This document shows, in pieces, positions 55,665 to 63,992 of a stretch of DNA of 64,000 nt. The translations under genes and the position numbers were made by a program. The notes beneath the pieces were generated by a model. It was not told the origin of the DNA and did no database searches. It saw only the letters and a program-made list of their open reading frames with translations. Numbering within the stretch: position 1 is the stretch's first letter; every line of letters starts with the position of its first letter. Source of the stretch: Aggregatibacter actinomycetemcomitans DSM 8324 (GTDB taxonomy: Bacteria; Pseudomonadota; Gammaproteobacteria; Enterobacterales; Pasteurellaceae); contig NZ_AQUU01000003.1 of assembly GCF_000372365.1 (NCBI RefSeq), positions 108,619-172,618 on the forward strand. The letters run 5' to 3'.

Positions 55665-57045
55665 GATCAGTTTGATTTTCACCGATATGATTTCGTATGT
55701 TTTTGCGATTGCGGTGGGCTACTGGCTTTCACCTTTAGATGATTTTTCTCGCGATATTTTGGAACTGAAAGGTTCTATCTATCGGGCGGGTTCCTTTTTC
55801 TTGGCGATGTTAGCAAGCATTGGGATTTTGTGGGTATTTTATCGTCATTACACTTACCGTAAGCCATTTTGGGACGAATTGAAAGACACCTATTTTTCAC
55901 TCTTTGTGATTGCCTTTGTTAATTTGGCGCTATTGGTGTTTGCCAAAGTACCCGATCCTATGGAAACGTGGATTTATGTCTATGGCGTGCTTTTTCTCTG
56001 TTTTCCTCTTTTTCGGATCATTTGCAAAAAAGTCCTCAAATTTAACTGTTTGTGGGATATGCCAAGCGTGATCATCGGCACGGGGCGCAATGCTTTTCGT
56101 GCATACAAGGCGATTCAAGCTGAGTCTAACCTTGGTTATAAAGTGCAAACCTTTGTTTCTCAACAAGAAAGTTGTGTGCTGGCAAAACACCTAGATTTTA
56201 TATCTGAGCAGGAATTTTTAAAACATTTGCACCGTTATGAAAAAGTATTTATTGCCTTAGAACACGATCAGGCAGATTTATTGGCATATTGGGTGAAAAA
56301 ACTCTCGGCGCTGAATTTTCGCAATGTATCTATTATTCCGTCGTTGCAAGGCACCCCACTTTATGGGGCGGAAATTTCGCATTTCTTTAGCTCTGAAACC
56401 ATTGTGCTGCGGATCCCCAATAAGCTCGCTAAGCGCTCAACCCGTTTGATGAAACGTACTTTTGATATTGTGGTTTCCAGCCTATTGTTGATTCTGCTTG
56501 CCCCGCTTTTCTTGGTGCTATTTTTGATGATTCGTAAAGATGGTGGAAAAGCAGTGTATAGCCAAGTTCGTGTCGGGCGAAATCGCAAAGTCTTCAAATG
56601 CTATAAACTCCGTACGATGGTGGTTAATTCTCAACAAGTGCTGCGTGAATTATTGGCGAAAGATGAGGAAGCCCGCGAGCAGTGGAATAAAGAGTTTAAA
56701 CTCAAGAATGACCCTAGAATCACGCCAATCGGCAAAATTTTGCGTAAAACCAGCCTTGATGAGCTGCCGCAGTTATGGAACGTCTTTAAAGGTGAAATGA
56801 GCCTTGTTGGCCCTCGCCCTGTAACGAGGCAAGAGTTGAAATACTATGGCGATGACTTAATTTACTACGAAATGGTTCGCCCTGGGCTTTCAGGCTTATG
56901 GCAAGTGAGCGGGCGTAATGACATTGGCTACGCCACCCGCGTATATTTAGATGCATGGTATGTGAAAAACTGGTCGTTGTGGAATGATATTGTGATCTTG
57001 GCAAAAACCGTCAACATTGTGTTGAGAAGAAAAGGGGCATATTAG
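55627..57045 (+). CDS. wbaP: Undecaprenyl-phosphate sugar phosphotransferase (WbaP-type)
   Basis: 472 residues (Salmonella WbaP 476) and similar over the whole length. An N-terminal block of four membrane helices with HYTYRKPFWDELKD, a central nucleotide-binding-like segment (IIGTGRNAFRAYKAI) and the C-terminal catalytic domain (RRTFDIV-type LMKRTFDIVVSS, KLRTMVVNSQQV, RKTSLDELPQLWNV, GPRPVTRQEL, PGLSGLWQVSGRND) are all present. It starts O-polysaccharide synthesis by loading a sugar phosphate, usually galactose-1-P, onto undecaprenyl phosphate. A terminator follows. Confidence 0.93.
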   Translation: MRKTEGSAPLINKISLIFTDMISYVFAIAVGYWLSPLDDFSRDILELKGSIYRAGSFFLAMLASIGILWVFYRHYTYRKPFWDELKDTYFSLFVIAFVNLALLVFAKVPDPMETWIYVYGVLFLCFPLFRIICKKVLKFNCLWDMPSVIIGTGRNAFRAYKAIQAESNLGYKVQTFVSQQESCVLAKHLDFISEQEFLKHLHRYEKVFIALEHDQADLLAYWVKKLSALNFRNVSIIPSLQGTPLYGAEISHFFSSETIVLRIPNKLAKRSTRLMKRTFDIVVSSLLLILLAPLFLVLFLMIRKDGGKAVYSQVRVGRNRKVFKCYKLRTMVVNSQQVLRELLAKDEEAREQWNKEFKLKNDPRITPIGKILRKTSLDELPQLWNVFKGEMSLVGPRPVTRQELKYYGDDLIYYEMVRPGLSGLWQVSGRNDIGYATRVYLDAWYVKNWSLWNDIVILAKTVNIVLRRKGAY

Positions 57046-57087
57046 CCCAAGCAGCTGATTGATTTTCTCTGATAAAATGCAAAACAT

Positions 57088-57115
57088 ACTAAGCTCAAAC
57101 TTAGTGCGTTTTTTT
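57088..57115 (+). terminator. Terminator after wbaP
   Basis: ACTAAG and CTTAGT pair around a 6-nt loop (57088-57105), followed by GCG and a run of seven Ts. It closes the O-polysaccharide operon. Confidence 0.7.
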
Positions 57116-57329
57116 ATTTACTCACTGCTACATTCTTAAAGGCGAGTATTTTTCTCACTTTGGTATGTTGACGATGTAGCTCATTGGTTCCGTATTTTTC
57201 AAAGCGTTGCAACCAAACTATAACAGAAGAATGGGCATCGTGTTGTGTGACTTCACGAATGCCTCAATGCTCTTCTAAAATAAGTTTGATGATGTGATGT
57301 TTGAATTCGATTGAATAATGTTTACCCAT
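57114..57329 (-). pseudogene. IS3/IS150-like orfA with in-frame stop
   Basis: From ATG at 57329 the minus strand encodes MGKHYSIEFKHHIIKLILEE then His and a TGA at 57264-57266, after which the same frame continues GIREVTQHDAHSS, WLQRFEKYGTNELH and KVRKILAFKN to a TAA at 57114-57116. The peptide is the helix-turn-helix start of an IS150-type OrfA. It is truncated and cannot be active. Confidence 0.7.
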
Positions 57330-57383
57330 AAAAAGCTGCACCTTAACTGGTTAGGTGTGGTATCCAATTTTGGGGTGGCAGAT
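57114..57383 (-). mobile_element. Truncated IS3/IS150-like element (left end and orfA)
   Basis: On the minus strand the element begins near 57383 with GATCTGCCACCCCAAAATTG, an IS150-like left end, then a short leader and orfA. The part encoding the DDE transposase and the right end are missing. It sits between the wbaP terminator and a leftover wbaP 3' end. Confidence 0.6.
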
Positions 57384-57389
57384 CATCGA

Positions 57390-57482
57390 TGTCGGTATGT
57401 TAAAAATTGGTCTTTATGGAATGATTTTGCCATTTTATGCTGAACCTTAAAAACTGTATTAGTTCGAAATGGGACTTATTAA
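57390..57482 (+). pseudogene. 3' end of a second WbaP-type gene
   Basis: The plus strand reads RYVKNWSLWNDFAILC, a stop, then TLKTVLVRNGTY and a final TAA. This aligns with the C-terminus of the intact WbaP upstream (WYVKNWSLWNDIVILAKTVN, VLRRKGAY) but differs at many codons, so it is the tail of a diverged homologue rather than a recent duplication. An internal TGA (57438-57440) shows that it is decayed. The homology starts right at the edge of the IS remnant. Confidence 0.75.
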
Positions 57483-57508
57483 AAGCTTGTTCATTGGATA
57501 AGCATATC

Positions 57509-57536
57509 AAAAAGCAGAATAAACTTCTGCTTTTTT
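57509..57536 (+). terminator. Terminator behind the wbaP remnant
   Basis: AAAAAGCAGAA and TTCTGCTTTTTT form an 11-bp stem with a 5-nt loop and a T-run. It probably terminated the former O-polysaccharide operon whose last gene end survives at 57390-57482, and it now lies just before xthA. Confidence 0.75.
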
Positions 57537-57585
57537 GTTTGTTGCAAGTATAATGTTGCCCCAACACAAAGCAAAGGAACAAAAC

Positions 57586-58389
57586 ATGAAAATCATGTCG
57601 TTTAACATAAACGGATTAAGAGCCAGACCACATCAATTAGAAGAAATTATTAATAAATATCAACCGGATGTGCTGGGATTACAGGAAATCAAAGTGGCGG
57701 ATGAGGTCTTTCCGTATGATTTGGTGGATCATCTTGGCTACCACGTCAATCATTTCGGGCAAAAGGGGCATTATGGCGTTGCGTTATTGAGTAAGCAGGC
57801 GCCGTTGTCCGTCAGAAAAGGGTTTCCGACAGATGATGAGGAAGCGCAAAAGCGGATCATCATGATTGATTTAGAGACGAAATTCGGTCAACTGACTGTT
57901 ATTAATGGCTATTTCCCACAGGGGGAAAGCCGTGAACACCCGACTAAATTCCCGGCGAAACAAAAATTTTATGCAGATTTACAGCGTTATTTGGAGCAAG
58001 ATCATAACGCGCAAAACCCGGTCATTATCATGGGCGATATGAATATCAGTCCTTCCGATTTAGACATTGGTATCGGCGAGGAAAATCGTAAACGTTGGTT
58101 GCGGACCGGCAAATGCTCTTTCCTGCCGGAAGAACGCGAATGGTATCAGCGTTTATATGCGTACGGCTTGGAAGATACCTTCCGCCACATGAATCCGACG
58201 GTTAATGATAAATTCTCCTGGTTTGATTATCGTTCCAAAGGGTTTGATGATAATCGCGGTTTGCGTATTGACCACATTTTGGCAAATAAAGCCTTGGTGG
58301 CACATTGTGTGGATACCGGTATTGCCTTGGATATTCGCGCCATGAATAAGCCTTCTGATCACGCACCGATTTGGGCGGAGTTTAAATAA
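57586..58389 (+). CDS. xthA: Exodeoxyribonuclease III
   Basis: 267 residues from the ATG at 57586 ([15 protein letters not shown]), as in Haemophilus ExoIII; AAAGGAAC lies upstream. It is the main AP endonuclease and 3'-5' exonuclease of base-excision repair. Catalytic motifs: GLQEIKV (metal Glu), [21 protein letters not shown] (Asp/Asn), RIDHILAN and the late [10 protein letters not shown] with the general-base His. The next gene starts on the last base of the stop codon. Confidence 0.96.
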   Translation: MKIMSFNINGLRARPHQLEEIINKYQPDVLGLQEIKVADEVFPYDLVDHLGYHVNHFGQKGHYGVALLSKQAPLSVRKGFPTDDEEAQKRIIMIDLETKFGQLTVINGYFPQGESREHPTKFPAKQKFYADLQRYLEQDHNAQNPVIIMGDMNISPSDLDIGIGEENRKRWLRTGKCSFLPEEREWYQRLYAYGLEDTFRHMNPTVNDKFSWFDYRSKGFDDNRGLRIDHILANKALVAHCVDTGIALDIRAMNKPSDHAPIWAEFK

Positions 58390-59183
58390 TGCCGTTGAAA
58401 AATCCCGAACAGAATTGGCAAAATTACCGCACATTAATTAATGGCAAAATCGCCAGTTGCACGGTTAATTTGGATATTTTTGAGACGTTTTCTCCGCAAA
58501 AATACAATAAAGTCGTGCAGGTTTCTCTGCCTTATGAGCCTGATGAAAATGCTATGCCGACCTTGGATGAACATCATCGTGTTATCACGGAATTGTTCAA
58601 AATTCTGATTCAGGTTTCAGCACTATCCGATGTGCTTTATGCCGGGCATATCATTGGTGACGGGCATTTGCAGTTGCATTTTTATTGCGATAAACCGACC
58701 GCACTTTTTGATGTGCTTGACCAATTCAAGGAACATATTGATCATACGGGCGTGCAGGATGATCCGAATTGGGACACTTATTTTGACTTTTTGCTGCCGT
58801 CGCCATTGGAAATGAAGCTTAACGTTACGGAAGAAATTCTCGATATGTTATTGCAAAACGGCAGAAATTTGGCGGATAACTATCTCATCGAACATACCTT
58901 TCAATTTGCCGATGAACAGCTGATGTATCAATTCATGGAAGAAACCAATCTCAGTGACATTTCTTTCAACACCATGAGTTACAGCAATGCACCTATTATC
59001 TTTTCTGCTTCTGACGAGGAAGACAAAGAAAGTTTTTATATCGTTAAAATTGAACAGGAAATGTCTTTGGATACGGATGAAATTTTTGCTTATGTTGAAC
59101 AGTTTGAGCGTTTGGCGGAAAAATTTTCCGGTGAATATGTGGGCTGGGAGAGTGACACGATTAATCAGGTGAAAGCGAATTAA
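58389..59183 (+). CDS. DUF695-RraB-type protein (HI0040-like)
   Basis: 264 residues, overlapping the xthA stop by one base, an arrangement that I recall also in Haemophilus. The N-terminal half (about 1-140) resembles DUF695 (FSPQKYNKVVQVSLPYEPDE, HIIGDGHLQLHFYCD). The C-terminal ~115 residues resemble RraB, an inhibitor of RNase E (LLQNGRNLADNYLIEHTFQF, VEQFERLAEKFSGEYVGWES). It has no signal peptide. A role in controlling RNase E is inferred from the domain only; the family assignment is from motif resemblance. Confidence 0.7.
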   Translation: MPLKNPEQNWQNYRTLINGKIASCTVNLDIFETFSPQKYNKVVQVSLPYEPDENAMPTLDEHHRVITELFKILIQVSALSDVLYAGHIIGDGHLQLHFYCDKPTALFDVLDQFKEHIDHTGVQDDPNWDTYFDFLLPSPLEMKLNVTEEILDMLLQNGRNLADNYLIEHTFQFADEQLMYQFMEETNLSDISFNTMSYSNAPIIFSASDEEDKESFYIVKIEQEMSLDTDEIFAYVEQFERLAEKFSGEYVGWESDTINQVKAN

Positions 59184-59207
59184 TCCTTTTATAATAATAA
59201 GTAATCT

Positions 59208-60235
59208 ATGCAATTTCTCATTACCGGCGGTGCCGGTTTTATCGGTTCGGCCTTGATTCGGTGGCTGATTCAACATACTGAGCACGACATCATTAATGTT
59301 GACAAGCTTACCTACGCCGGTAATTTATGTGCTTTGTACAGCGTAGAAACCCATCCGCGTTATCATTTTGAACAGACGGATATTTGCGATGGACAAATGA
59401 TGGCGCATATATTGTCGCAATATCGTCCTGATGCCGTCATCCATTTGGCAGCCGAAAGCCATGTGGATCGGTCGATTGACGCACCTGCCGCGTTTATGCA
59501 AACCAATATTATCGGCACTTACACTTTGTTGGAAGCTGCCCGTAATTATTACGAGAAATTGACTGCCGAAAAAAAGCGGAATTTCGTTTTTTACATATTT
59601 CTACCGATGAAGTGTATGGCGATGTGGCGGAAAATCACGCCTTATCCAAGGAAGATGCTGCGTATGCGCCAAGTAGTCCGTATTCCGCTTCAAAAGCCTC
59701 TGCCGATCATTTGGCTCACGCTTGGCACCGCACTTATGGCTTGCCGATAATAATCACTAATTGCGCCAATAATTACGGCCCTTATCAATATCCTGAAAAG
59801 CTGATTCCGTTTATGATCTCCAATGCATTGAATGGCAAACCGTTGCCGGTATATGGCAACAGGCAGCAGATTCGTGATTGGCTTTATGTGGAAGACCATG
59901 TTCGCGCCTTGTATTTGGTGCTTATGAAAGGCAATGTAGGCGAAAGCTACAATATCAGCAGCCATTGCGAAAAAACAAATTTGGCTGTGATTTGTGCCAT
60001 TTGTGAGCTCTTGGAAGAATTGGCGCCCAATAAACCGATGGGCGTAAAATATTATGCTGATTTAATTGTTCATGTCACCGATCGTCCCGGCCACGATCGC
60101 CGCTACGCCCTTGATGCCACAAAAATTCAACAAGAATTAAGCTGGCAGCCACAAGAAAATTTCTTCTCCGGAATACGAAAAACCGTGCAATGGTACATAG
60201 ATAACCGGAATTGCTCAGATAAAGTGCGGTCGTAA
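59208..60235 (+). pseudogene. rmlB: Second dTDP-glucose 4,6-dehydratase gene with a frameshift at an A7 run
   Basis: Both halves of a 342-residue RmlB are present. The first frame (59208 onward) has [15 protein letters not shown] to [14 protein letters not shown]; the second, from about 59577 to 60235, has [38 protein letters not shown] and the C-terminus. The frame changes at GAAAAAAAG (59568-59576), where one A appears to be missing. Without a shift the product ends at 59750. It is more GC-rich than the intact rmlB at 45013 and ends with a Hin uptake signal, so it is probably the older resident copy. GNRQQIRDW (usually [13 protein letters not shown]) is a minor change. Confidence 0.85.
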
Positions 60236-60303
60236 AAACGTGTTCTGAAATTAACAAACTAATAACAAAGTGATTTCTCTTATTTTCAGCACTATTTTTG
60301 TTC

Positions 60304-60334
60304 AAACCAACGTCTAAAAAACGTTGGTTTTTTT
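60304..60334 (+). terminator. Terminator downstream of the second rmlB
   Basis: AAACCAACG and CGTTGGTTT form a 9-bp stem with a 9-nt loop, ending in a T-run (TTTTTTT), followed directly by an uptake signal. Confidence 0.8.
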
Positions 60335-60396
60335 CACCGCACTTTTTGAGCGGAGCATTAGTTTTTATTCACAAAGCACGCCCAAAAAACAGCTGT

Positions 60397-61137
60397 TTAT
60401 TCAGGTTGTTTCGGTATGCTTTCCATGTTGATTACTTGAACGTGACATAAGGAATTAGGATCGATTTTGTATAGATAAAAGTTACCATTAGTCGCGTGAA
60501 TGCTTTTAGCTAAAATAAAGGTATCGCTATATTTTGCTAAAACGTAATAGGCTCTACCTTCAATTTCCAAGGAATCAAACACTGTTTTGAAGTGCGGGCG
60601 GCTGTAGCCGACAATGAAGGCACAGATTACAAAATAGCAATAAGTGGACAACATCACATAGCTTTTATTTCGATACAGAAACGTAATGGTGGTATTGAGC
60701 GAGATTGTGTTTATGTGTTTCCGAATGTAATGCTTAAACAGCAGGGTAACAATAAACGTTATGATGATGTAAGTGAGTATAAAAAGATAACTTATTTTCC
60801 CAACAGTCAAAATGTAACCAATAACGCCGGGGATAAGGAAAACGGTACATAAAATATAGGTTCTTAGCAGACTAAGGCAAGCATCTGTCATGTAAGGCTG
60901 GGTTTTCTTCAGTCCGAATAAACCGATTAAATAGGTGCTGAGAAGAATAATGCTAACCCAGATCACATAGCCGAAACTACGAGCTACATTGCCCGTGCCT
61001 ACATCTACATACCACCATGGAAAGCCGTAAAAATAAGATTGTCCCCAACCATAGGCATAAGCAGTGGACCAGCCTAAAACAACTAAAAATGCCATAGAAA
61101 TGGAAGATGAAATAAGTTTACTTAAGGTTTTAAACAT
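60397..61137 (-). CDS. Membrane protein of unknown function
   Basis: 246 residues that I do not recognise. Five hydrophobic segments are visible (about 10-28, 54-74, 88-112, 116-135 and 162-180), followed by a soluble C-terminal domain of ~65 residues (SRPHFKTVFDSLEIEGRAYY in part). A notable aromatic stretch, YGWGQSYFYGFPWWYVDVG, lies after the first helix. The ribosome binding site is weak. It stands alone between a convergent rmlB copy and ribA, with a terminator nearby. No function is proposed. Confidence 0.7.
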   Translation of the reverse strand: MFKTLSKLISSSISMAFLVVLGWSTAYAYGWGQSYFYGFPWWYVDVGTGNVARSFGYVIWVSIILLSTYLIGLFGLKKTQPYMTDACLSLLRTYILCTVFLIPGVIGYILTVGKISYLFILTYIIITFIVTLLFKHYIRKHINTISLNTTITFLYRNKSYVMLSTYCYFVICAFIVGYSRPHFKTVFDSLEIEGRAYYVLAKYSDTFILAKSIHATNGNFYLYKIDPNSLCHVQVINMESIPKQPE

Positions 61138-61415
61138 AAATATCTTAATTTGTATCTATTGTTGTTAAAATCAAATGAGAAGCATTTTATTTAAAATTCG
61201 CTTAAATTCAAGTTTAAACAGAACTGTTTGTGTAAAAATTACCCTATTGTTAATGTGGATTTGTTGAGGTGAATAGTATAAGTAAAATAAACTTACTATC
61301 GTGCCGGCCGGCTGAAAGAGGTTGTATAGCAGTGTAAAATGAAGTCAGAAAGCACAGCCCTTGTTCTGGTTCCGGTACTGTGCCTAAAAGCCTATAAGTG
61401 CGGTGAATTTTTGTG
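61138..61415. other. Intergenic region without a recognised gene
   Basis: 278 AT-rich bp between two minus-strand genes. It holds an imperfect hairpin (ATAGTATAAGT/ACTTACTAT, about 61273-61300), a GC-rich patch (GTGCCGGCCGGCTG) and a longer-loop pair GCACAG/CTGTGC near 61350-61382 that might terminate ribA. I see no open frame or known RNA family. Confidence 0.4.
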
Positions 61416-62069
61416 TTATTTTTTCGGCACTTCTTCCTGACAATACGGGCATTCCATTAAATGCTGTTCGCCGTTATGCACGATAAAATGCCCCATTTTT
61501 TTCGCTTTGGTGTCCAAATAGGCAGTGTTATAACGATTCTCACCCACATTTAACGGCACCCGCGCAACTACGTTGATTCCTGCCTGTTTCATAGTTTCGA
61601 TTTTGTCCGGATTATTGGTGAGCAGACGAATTTGTTTTACGCCCAATAAATCAAAAATATCCGCACATACGCCAAAATTGCGTTCATCGGCGGCAAAGCC
61701 TAAAGCCAGGTTGGCTTCAATGGTGTCCATGCCCTGATCTTGTAGGGAATACGCGCGGATTTTGTTAATTAAGCCGATGCCTCTGCCTTCTTCGCGGTGG
61801 TAAATTAATACGCCGCGCCCTTCCTGTTGAATTTGACGTAACGCCGCCGCCAGTTGGAAACCGCAGTCGCATTTTAGGCTGTGTAGTGCGTCGCCGGTTA
61901 AGCATTCGGAATGAATACGCGCTAATACCGGTTCGTCCGAATTGCGGATGTCGCCTAAAACCAACGCAACGTGTTCTTTTTTGGTGTCGGGAAATTCAAA
62001 GCCCACGATTTTAAACAGACCGAATTCTGTCGGTAAATTCGCTTGGGCAACTAATTCAATTTTTGTCAT
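61416..62069 (-). CDS. ribA: GTP cyclohydrolase II
   Basis: 217 residues, about 20 longer than E. coli RibA (196). It opens the GTP ring in the first step of riboflavin synthesis. Zinc ligands are in [18 protein letters not shown] (C-x10-C-x-C), followed by the active-site [13 protein letters not shown], and [15 protein letters not shown]. The C-terminal tail has an unusual extra CPYC pair ([10 protein letters not shown]). RBS AAGGACAAG precedes the ATG. It diverges from pgpB across 88 bp; no FMN riboswitch is seen. Confidence 0.94.
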   Translation of the reverse strand: MTKIELVAQANLPTEFGLFKIVGFEFPDTKKEHVALVLGDIRNSDEPVLARIHSECLTGDALHSLKCDCGFQLAAALRQIQQEGRGVLIYHREEGRGIGLINKIRAYSLQDQGMDTIEANLALGFAADERNFGVCADIFDLLGVKQIRLLTNNPDKIETMKQAGINVVARVPLNVGENRYNTAYLDTKAKKMGHFIVHNGEQHLMECPYCQEEVPKK

Positions 62070-62157
62070 AACTTGTCCTTAATTAGTCCTTATTCTTTTT
62101 CTCTCGTCGAATTCTGATGATAAAATGGCAGTCCGATTTTCATTTATGGTTATGAAT

Positions 62158-62886
62158 ATGTTAAAAAGATTGTCATTATATACGCTATTGCTTTGTCTTG
62201 TCCCTGTTTTTGTCTGGTTATCTGCATGGCAGTGGAGCGGAAATCTGGTTTTTGAGGATTACGAACATCCTTTATATTGGCTAACGGAAACCGGCAGTGT
62301 GCCTTATGCCATTATCACTTGCGGCGTTTTTGCGCTGCTCTTTTTACCATTATTTTCTAATCGTAAACAATGGATTTTAGCTGTTGCTGTAATGGCTTTT
62401 TCGATGGTGGTGACACAGGGATTAAAATCCGGTTTAAAAAATGTATTTGCCGAACCGCGCCCTTTCGTTACTTACATCGCCGAACAAACCGGCACGGGCA
62501 CCGACGCTTTTTATGCGCAAGATCGTAAAGCGCGGGCGCAAATCGTTGACCGATTCTATCAAACCCAGTCTTCGGTGCCTGAATGGATTAAAGGGCATTA
62601 TGCCGATGAAGTGGGCTATTCTTTTCCTTCCGGACACACCATTTTCGCCGCCAGCTGGCTGATGTTAACCGTGGGCTTTGTGCAATTACTCGGCAACAGA
62701 AAAGGGAACGCGAAATTATTACTTGGCTTTATGAGCATTTGGGCGCTATTGATGTTGGTCAGTCGCCTGCGTTTCGGTATGCATTATCCGATAGATTTAT
62801 TGATTTCCGTTTTAATGGCGTGGCTGGTGCATTGGGTGATGTTCGCATTTTTAGCCAAAAAGCGGTATTTCCAAAAAGCGGAATAA
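62158..62886 (+). CDS. pgpB: Phosphatidylglycerophosphatase B (PAP2 family)
   Basis: 242 residues from ATG 62158 (MLKRLSLYTLLLC), which matches the Haemophilus protein; other in-frame ATGs lie up to 33 bp upstream, and no clear ribosome binding site decides. It dephosphorylates phosphatidylglycerol phosphate and undecaprenyl pyrophosphate at the outer face of the inner membrane. The PAP2 motifs are LKSGLKNVFAEPRP (C1), GYSFPSGHTIFAASW (C2) and SRLRFGMHYPID (C3), with six membrane helices around them. It would help recycle the lipid carrier used by WbaP. Confidence 0.9.
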   Translation: MLKRLSLYTLLLCLVPVFVWLSAWQWSGNLVFEDYEHPLYWLTETGSVPYAIITCGVFALLFLPLFSNRKQWILAVAVMAFSMVVTQGLKSGLKNVFAEPRPFVTYIAEQTGTGTDAFYAQDRKARAQIVDRFYQTQSSVPEWIKGHYADEVGYSFPSGHTIFAASWLMLTVGFVQLLGNRKGNAKLLLGFMSIWALLMLVSRLRFGMHYPIDLLISVLMAWLVHWVMFAFLAKKRYFQKAE

Positions 62887-62935
62887 GTTTGCCAAAAGTG
62901 CGGTCGTTTTTTAAGTATTTTAACAGGAGAAACAG

Positions 62936-63850
62936 ATGTTATACGGATTGGATATTGGCGGAACCAAAATTGAGTTGGCGGTGTTTAACTCGCAGTTGGA
63001 GAAGCAATATCGCGAACGGGTGGAAACGCCGAAAACCAGCTATGAAGATTGGCTGAACACTATTGCCGATTTGGTGAAAAAAGCCGACGAAAAATTCGGC
63101 GGTAAAGGTTCCGTCGGCTTAGGCATTCCGGGCTTTGTGAATCAAACCACCGGCATTGCGGAAATCACCAATATCCGCGTGGCGGATAACAAACCCATTT
63201 TGTGCGACTTATCCGCTATTTTAGAACGCGAAGTATGCGCCGAAAACGATGCTAACTGCTTTGCCTTGTCGGAAGCCTGGGATGCGGAAAACGCCCAATA
63301 TCCTTCCGTATTAGGTCTAATCTTAGGCACCGGATTCGGTGGCGGTTTTGTGTTAAACGGCAAGATTCATTCCGGGCAAACCGGCATGGCGGGCGAATTA
63401 GGGCATTTGCAATTGAACTACCATGCGTTGAAATTACTCGGCTGGGACAGGGCACCGATTTACGACTGCGGTTGCGGCAATAAAGCCTGTTTGGACACCT
63501 ATTTATCCGGTCGCGGTTTTGAAATGTTATACCGCGATTTAAAAGGCGAGGCTTTATCCGCCAAAGAAATTATTCAACGTTTCTATGCTGGCGATAAAAG
63601 TGCGGTGGATTTTGTCGGCGTTTTTGTGGAGCTTGCCGCGATTTCCATCGGCAATATCATTACCGCCTTTGACCCGCATTTGATCGTGCTCGGCGGCGGA
63701 TTGTCCAATTTTGATTATTTATACGGCGCCTTATCGAAAGCCTTACCGCCGCATTTAATGCGTAGCGCCAAAGTGCCGGTGATTAAAAAAGCCAAATATG
63801 GCGACTCCGGCGGCGTGCGTGGCGCCGCGGCGTTGTTTTTATCCCGTTAA
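62936..63850 (+). CDS. nagK: N-acetyl-D-glucosamine kinase
   Basis: 304 residues (E. coli NagK 303), with the same ROK-family layout. [12 protein letters not shown] is the ATP-binding start, LGIPGFV and [13 protein letters not shown] hold the catalytic Asp, [16 protein letters not shown] binds phosphate and sugar, GELGHLQL has a zinc His, and [17 protein letters not shown] supplies the zinc cysteines. It phosphorylates GlcNAc recovered from cell-wall turnover. AGGAGAAACAG precedes the ATG, and a terminator follows. Confidence 0.94.
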   Translation: MLYGLDIGGTKIELAVFNSQLEKQYRERVETPKTSYEDWLNTIADLVKKADEKFGGKGSVGLGIPGFVNQTTGIAEITNIRVADNKPILCDLSAILEREVCAENDANCFALSEAWDAENAQYPSVLGLILGTGFGGGFVLNGKIHSGQTGMAGELGHLQLNYHALKLLGWDRAPIYDCGCGNKACLDTYLSGRGFEMLYRDLKGEALSAKEIIQRFYAGDKSAVDFVGVFVELAAISIGNIITAFDPHLIVLGGGLSNFDYLYGALSKALPPHLMRSAKVPVIKKAKYGDSGGVRGAAALFLSR

Positions 63851-63869
63851 TGTTTAACGCAATAACAAT

Positions 63870-63893
63870 CCGCACGTAAAACGTGCGGTTTTT
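63870..63893 (+). terminator. Terminator after nagK
   Basis: CCGCACGT and ACGTGCGG form an 8-bp stem around AAA, followed by five Ts. Confidence 0.85.
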
Positions 63894-63992
63894 AGGCTAC
63901 CCTATAAGGGCCTAGTACTTCACATGCCCTTCAAAGGGCATGTGAAAACTGACAACCGCGAAATAACTCTATGACCTACCCCTTAAAGGGGT
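63893..63992. repeat. Three consecutive palindromes with CCCTT/AAGGG cores
   Basis: Hairpin 1 (63893-63914) has TAGG/CCTA outside CCCT-ATA-AGGG. Hairpin 2 (63919-63946) is a perfect 13-bp stem, TTCACATGCCCTT/AAGGGCATGTGAA, around CA. Hairpin 3 (63978-63992) is ACCCCTT/AAGGGGT. None has a T-run, and the window ends eight bases later, so what they belong to cannot be seen. Confidence 0.7.

Noticed and set aside
45013..57045. The uptake-signal-free block as a prophage or integrative element
   Set aside because: It contains only polysaccharide genes; there is no integrase, tRNA attachment site or phage structural gene.
61138..62157. FMN riboswitch near ribA
   Set aside because: No conserved RFN core is recognisable on either side of ribA, and that element normally precedes ribB in this family.
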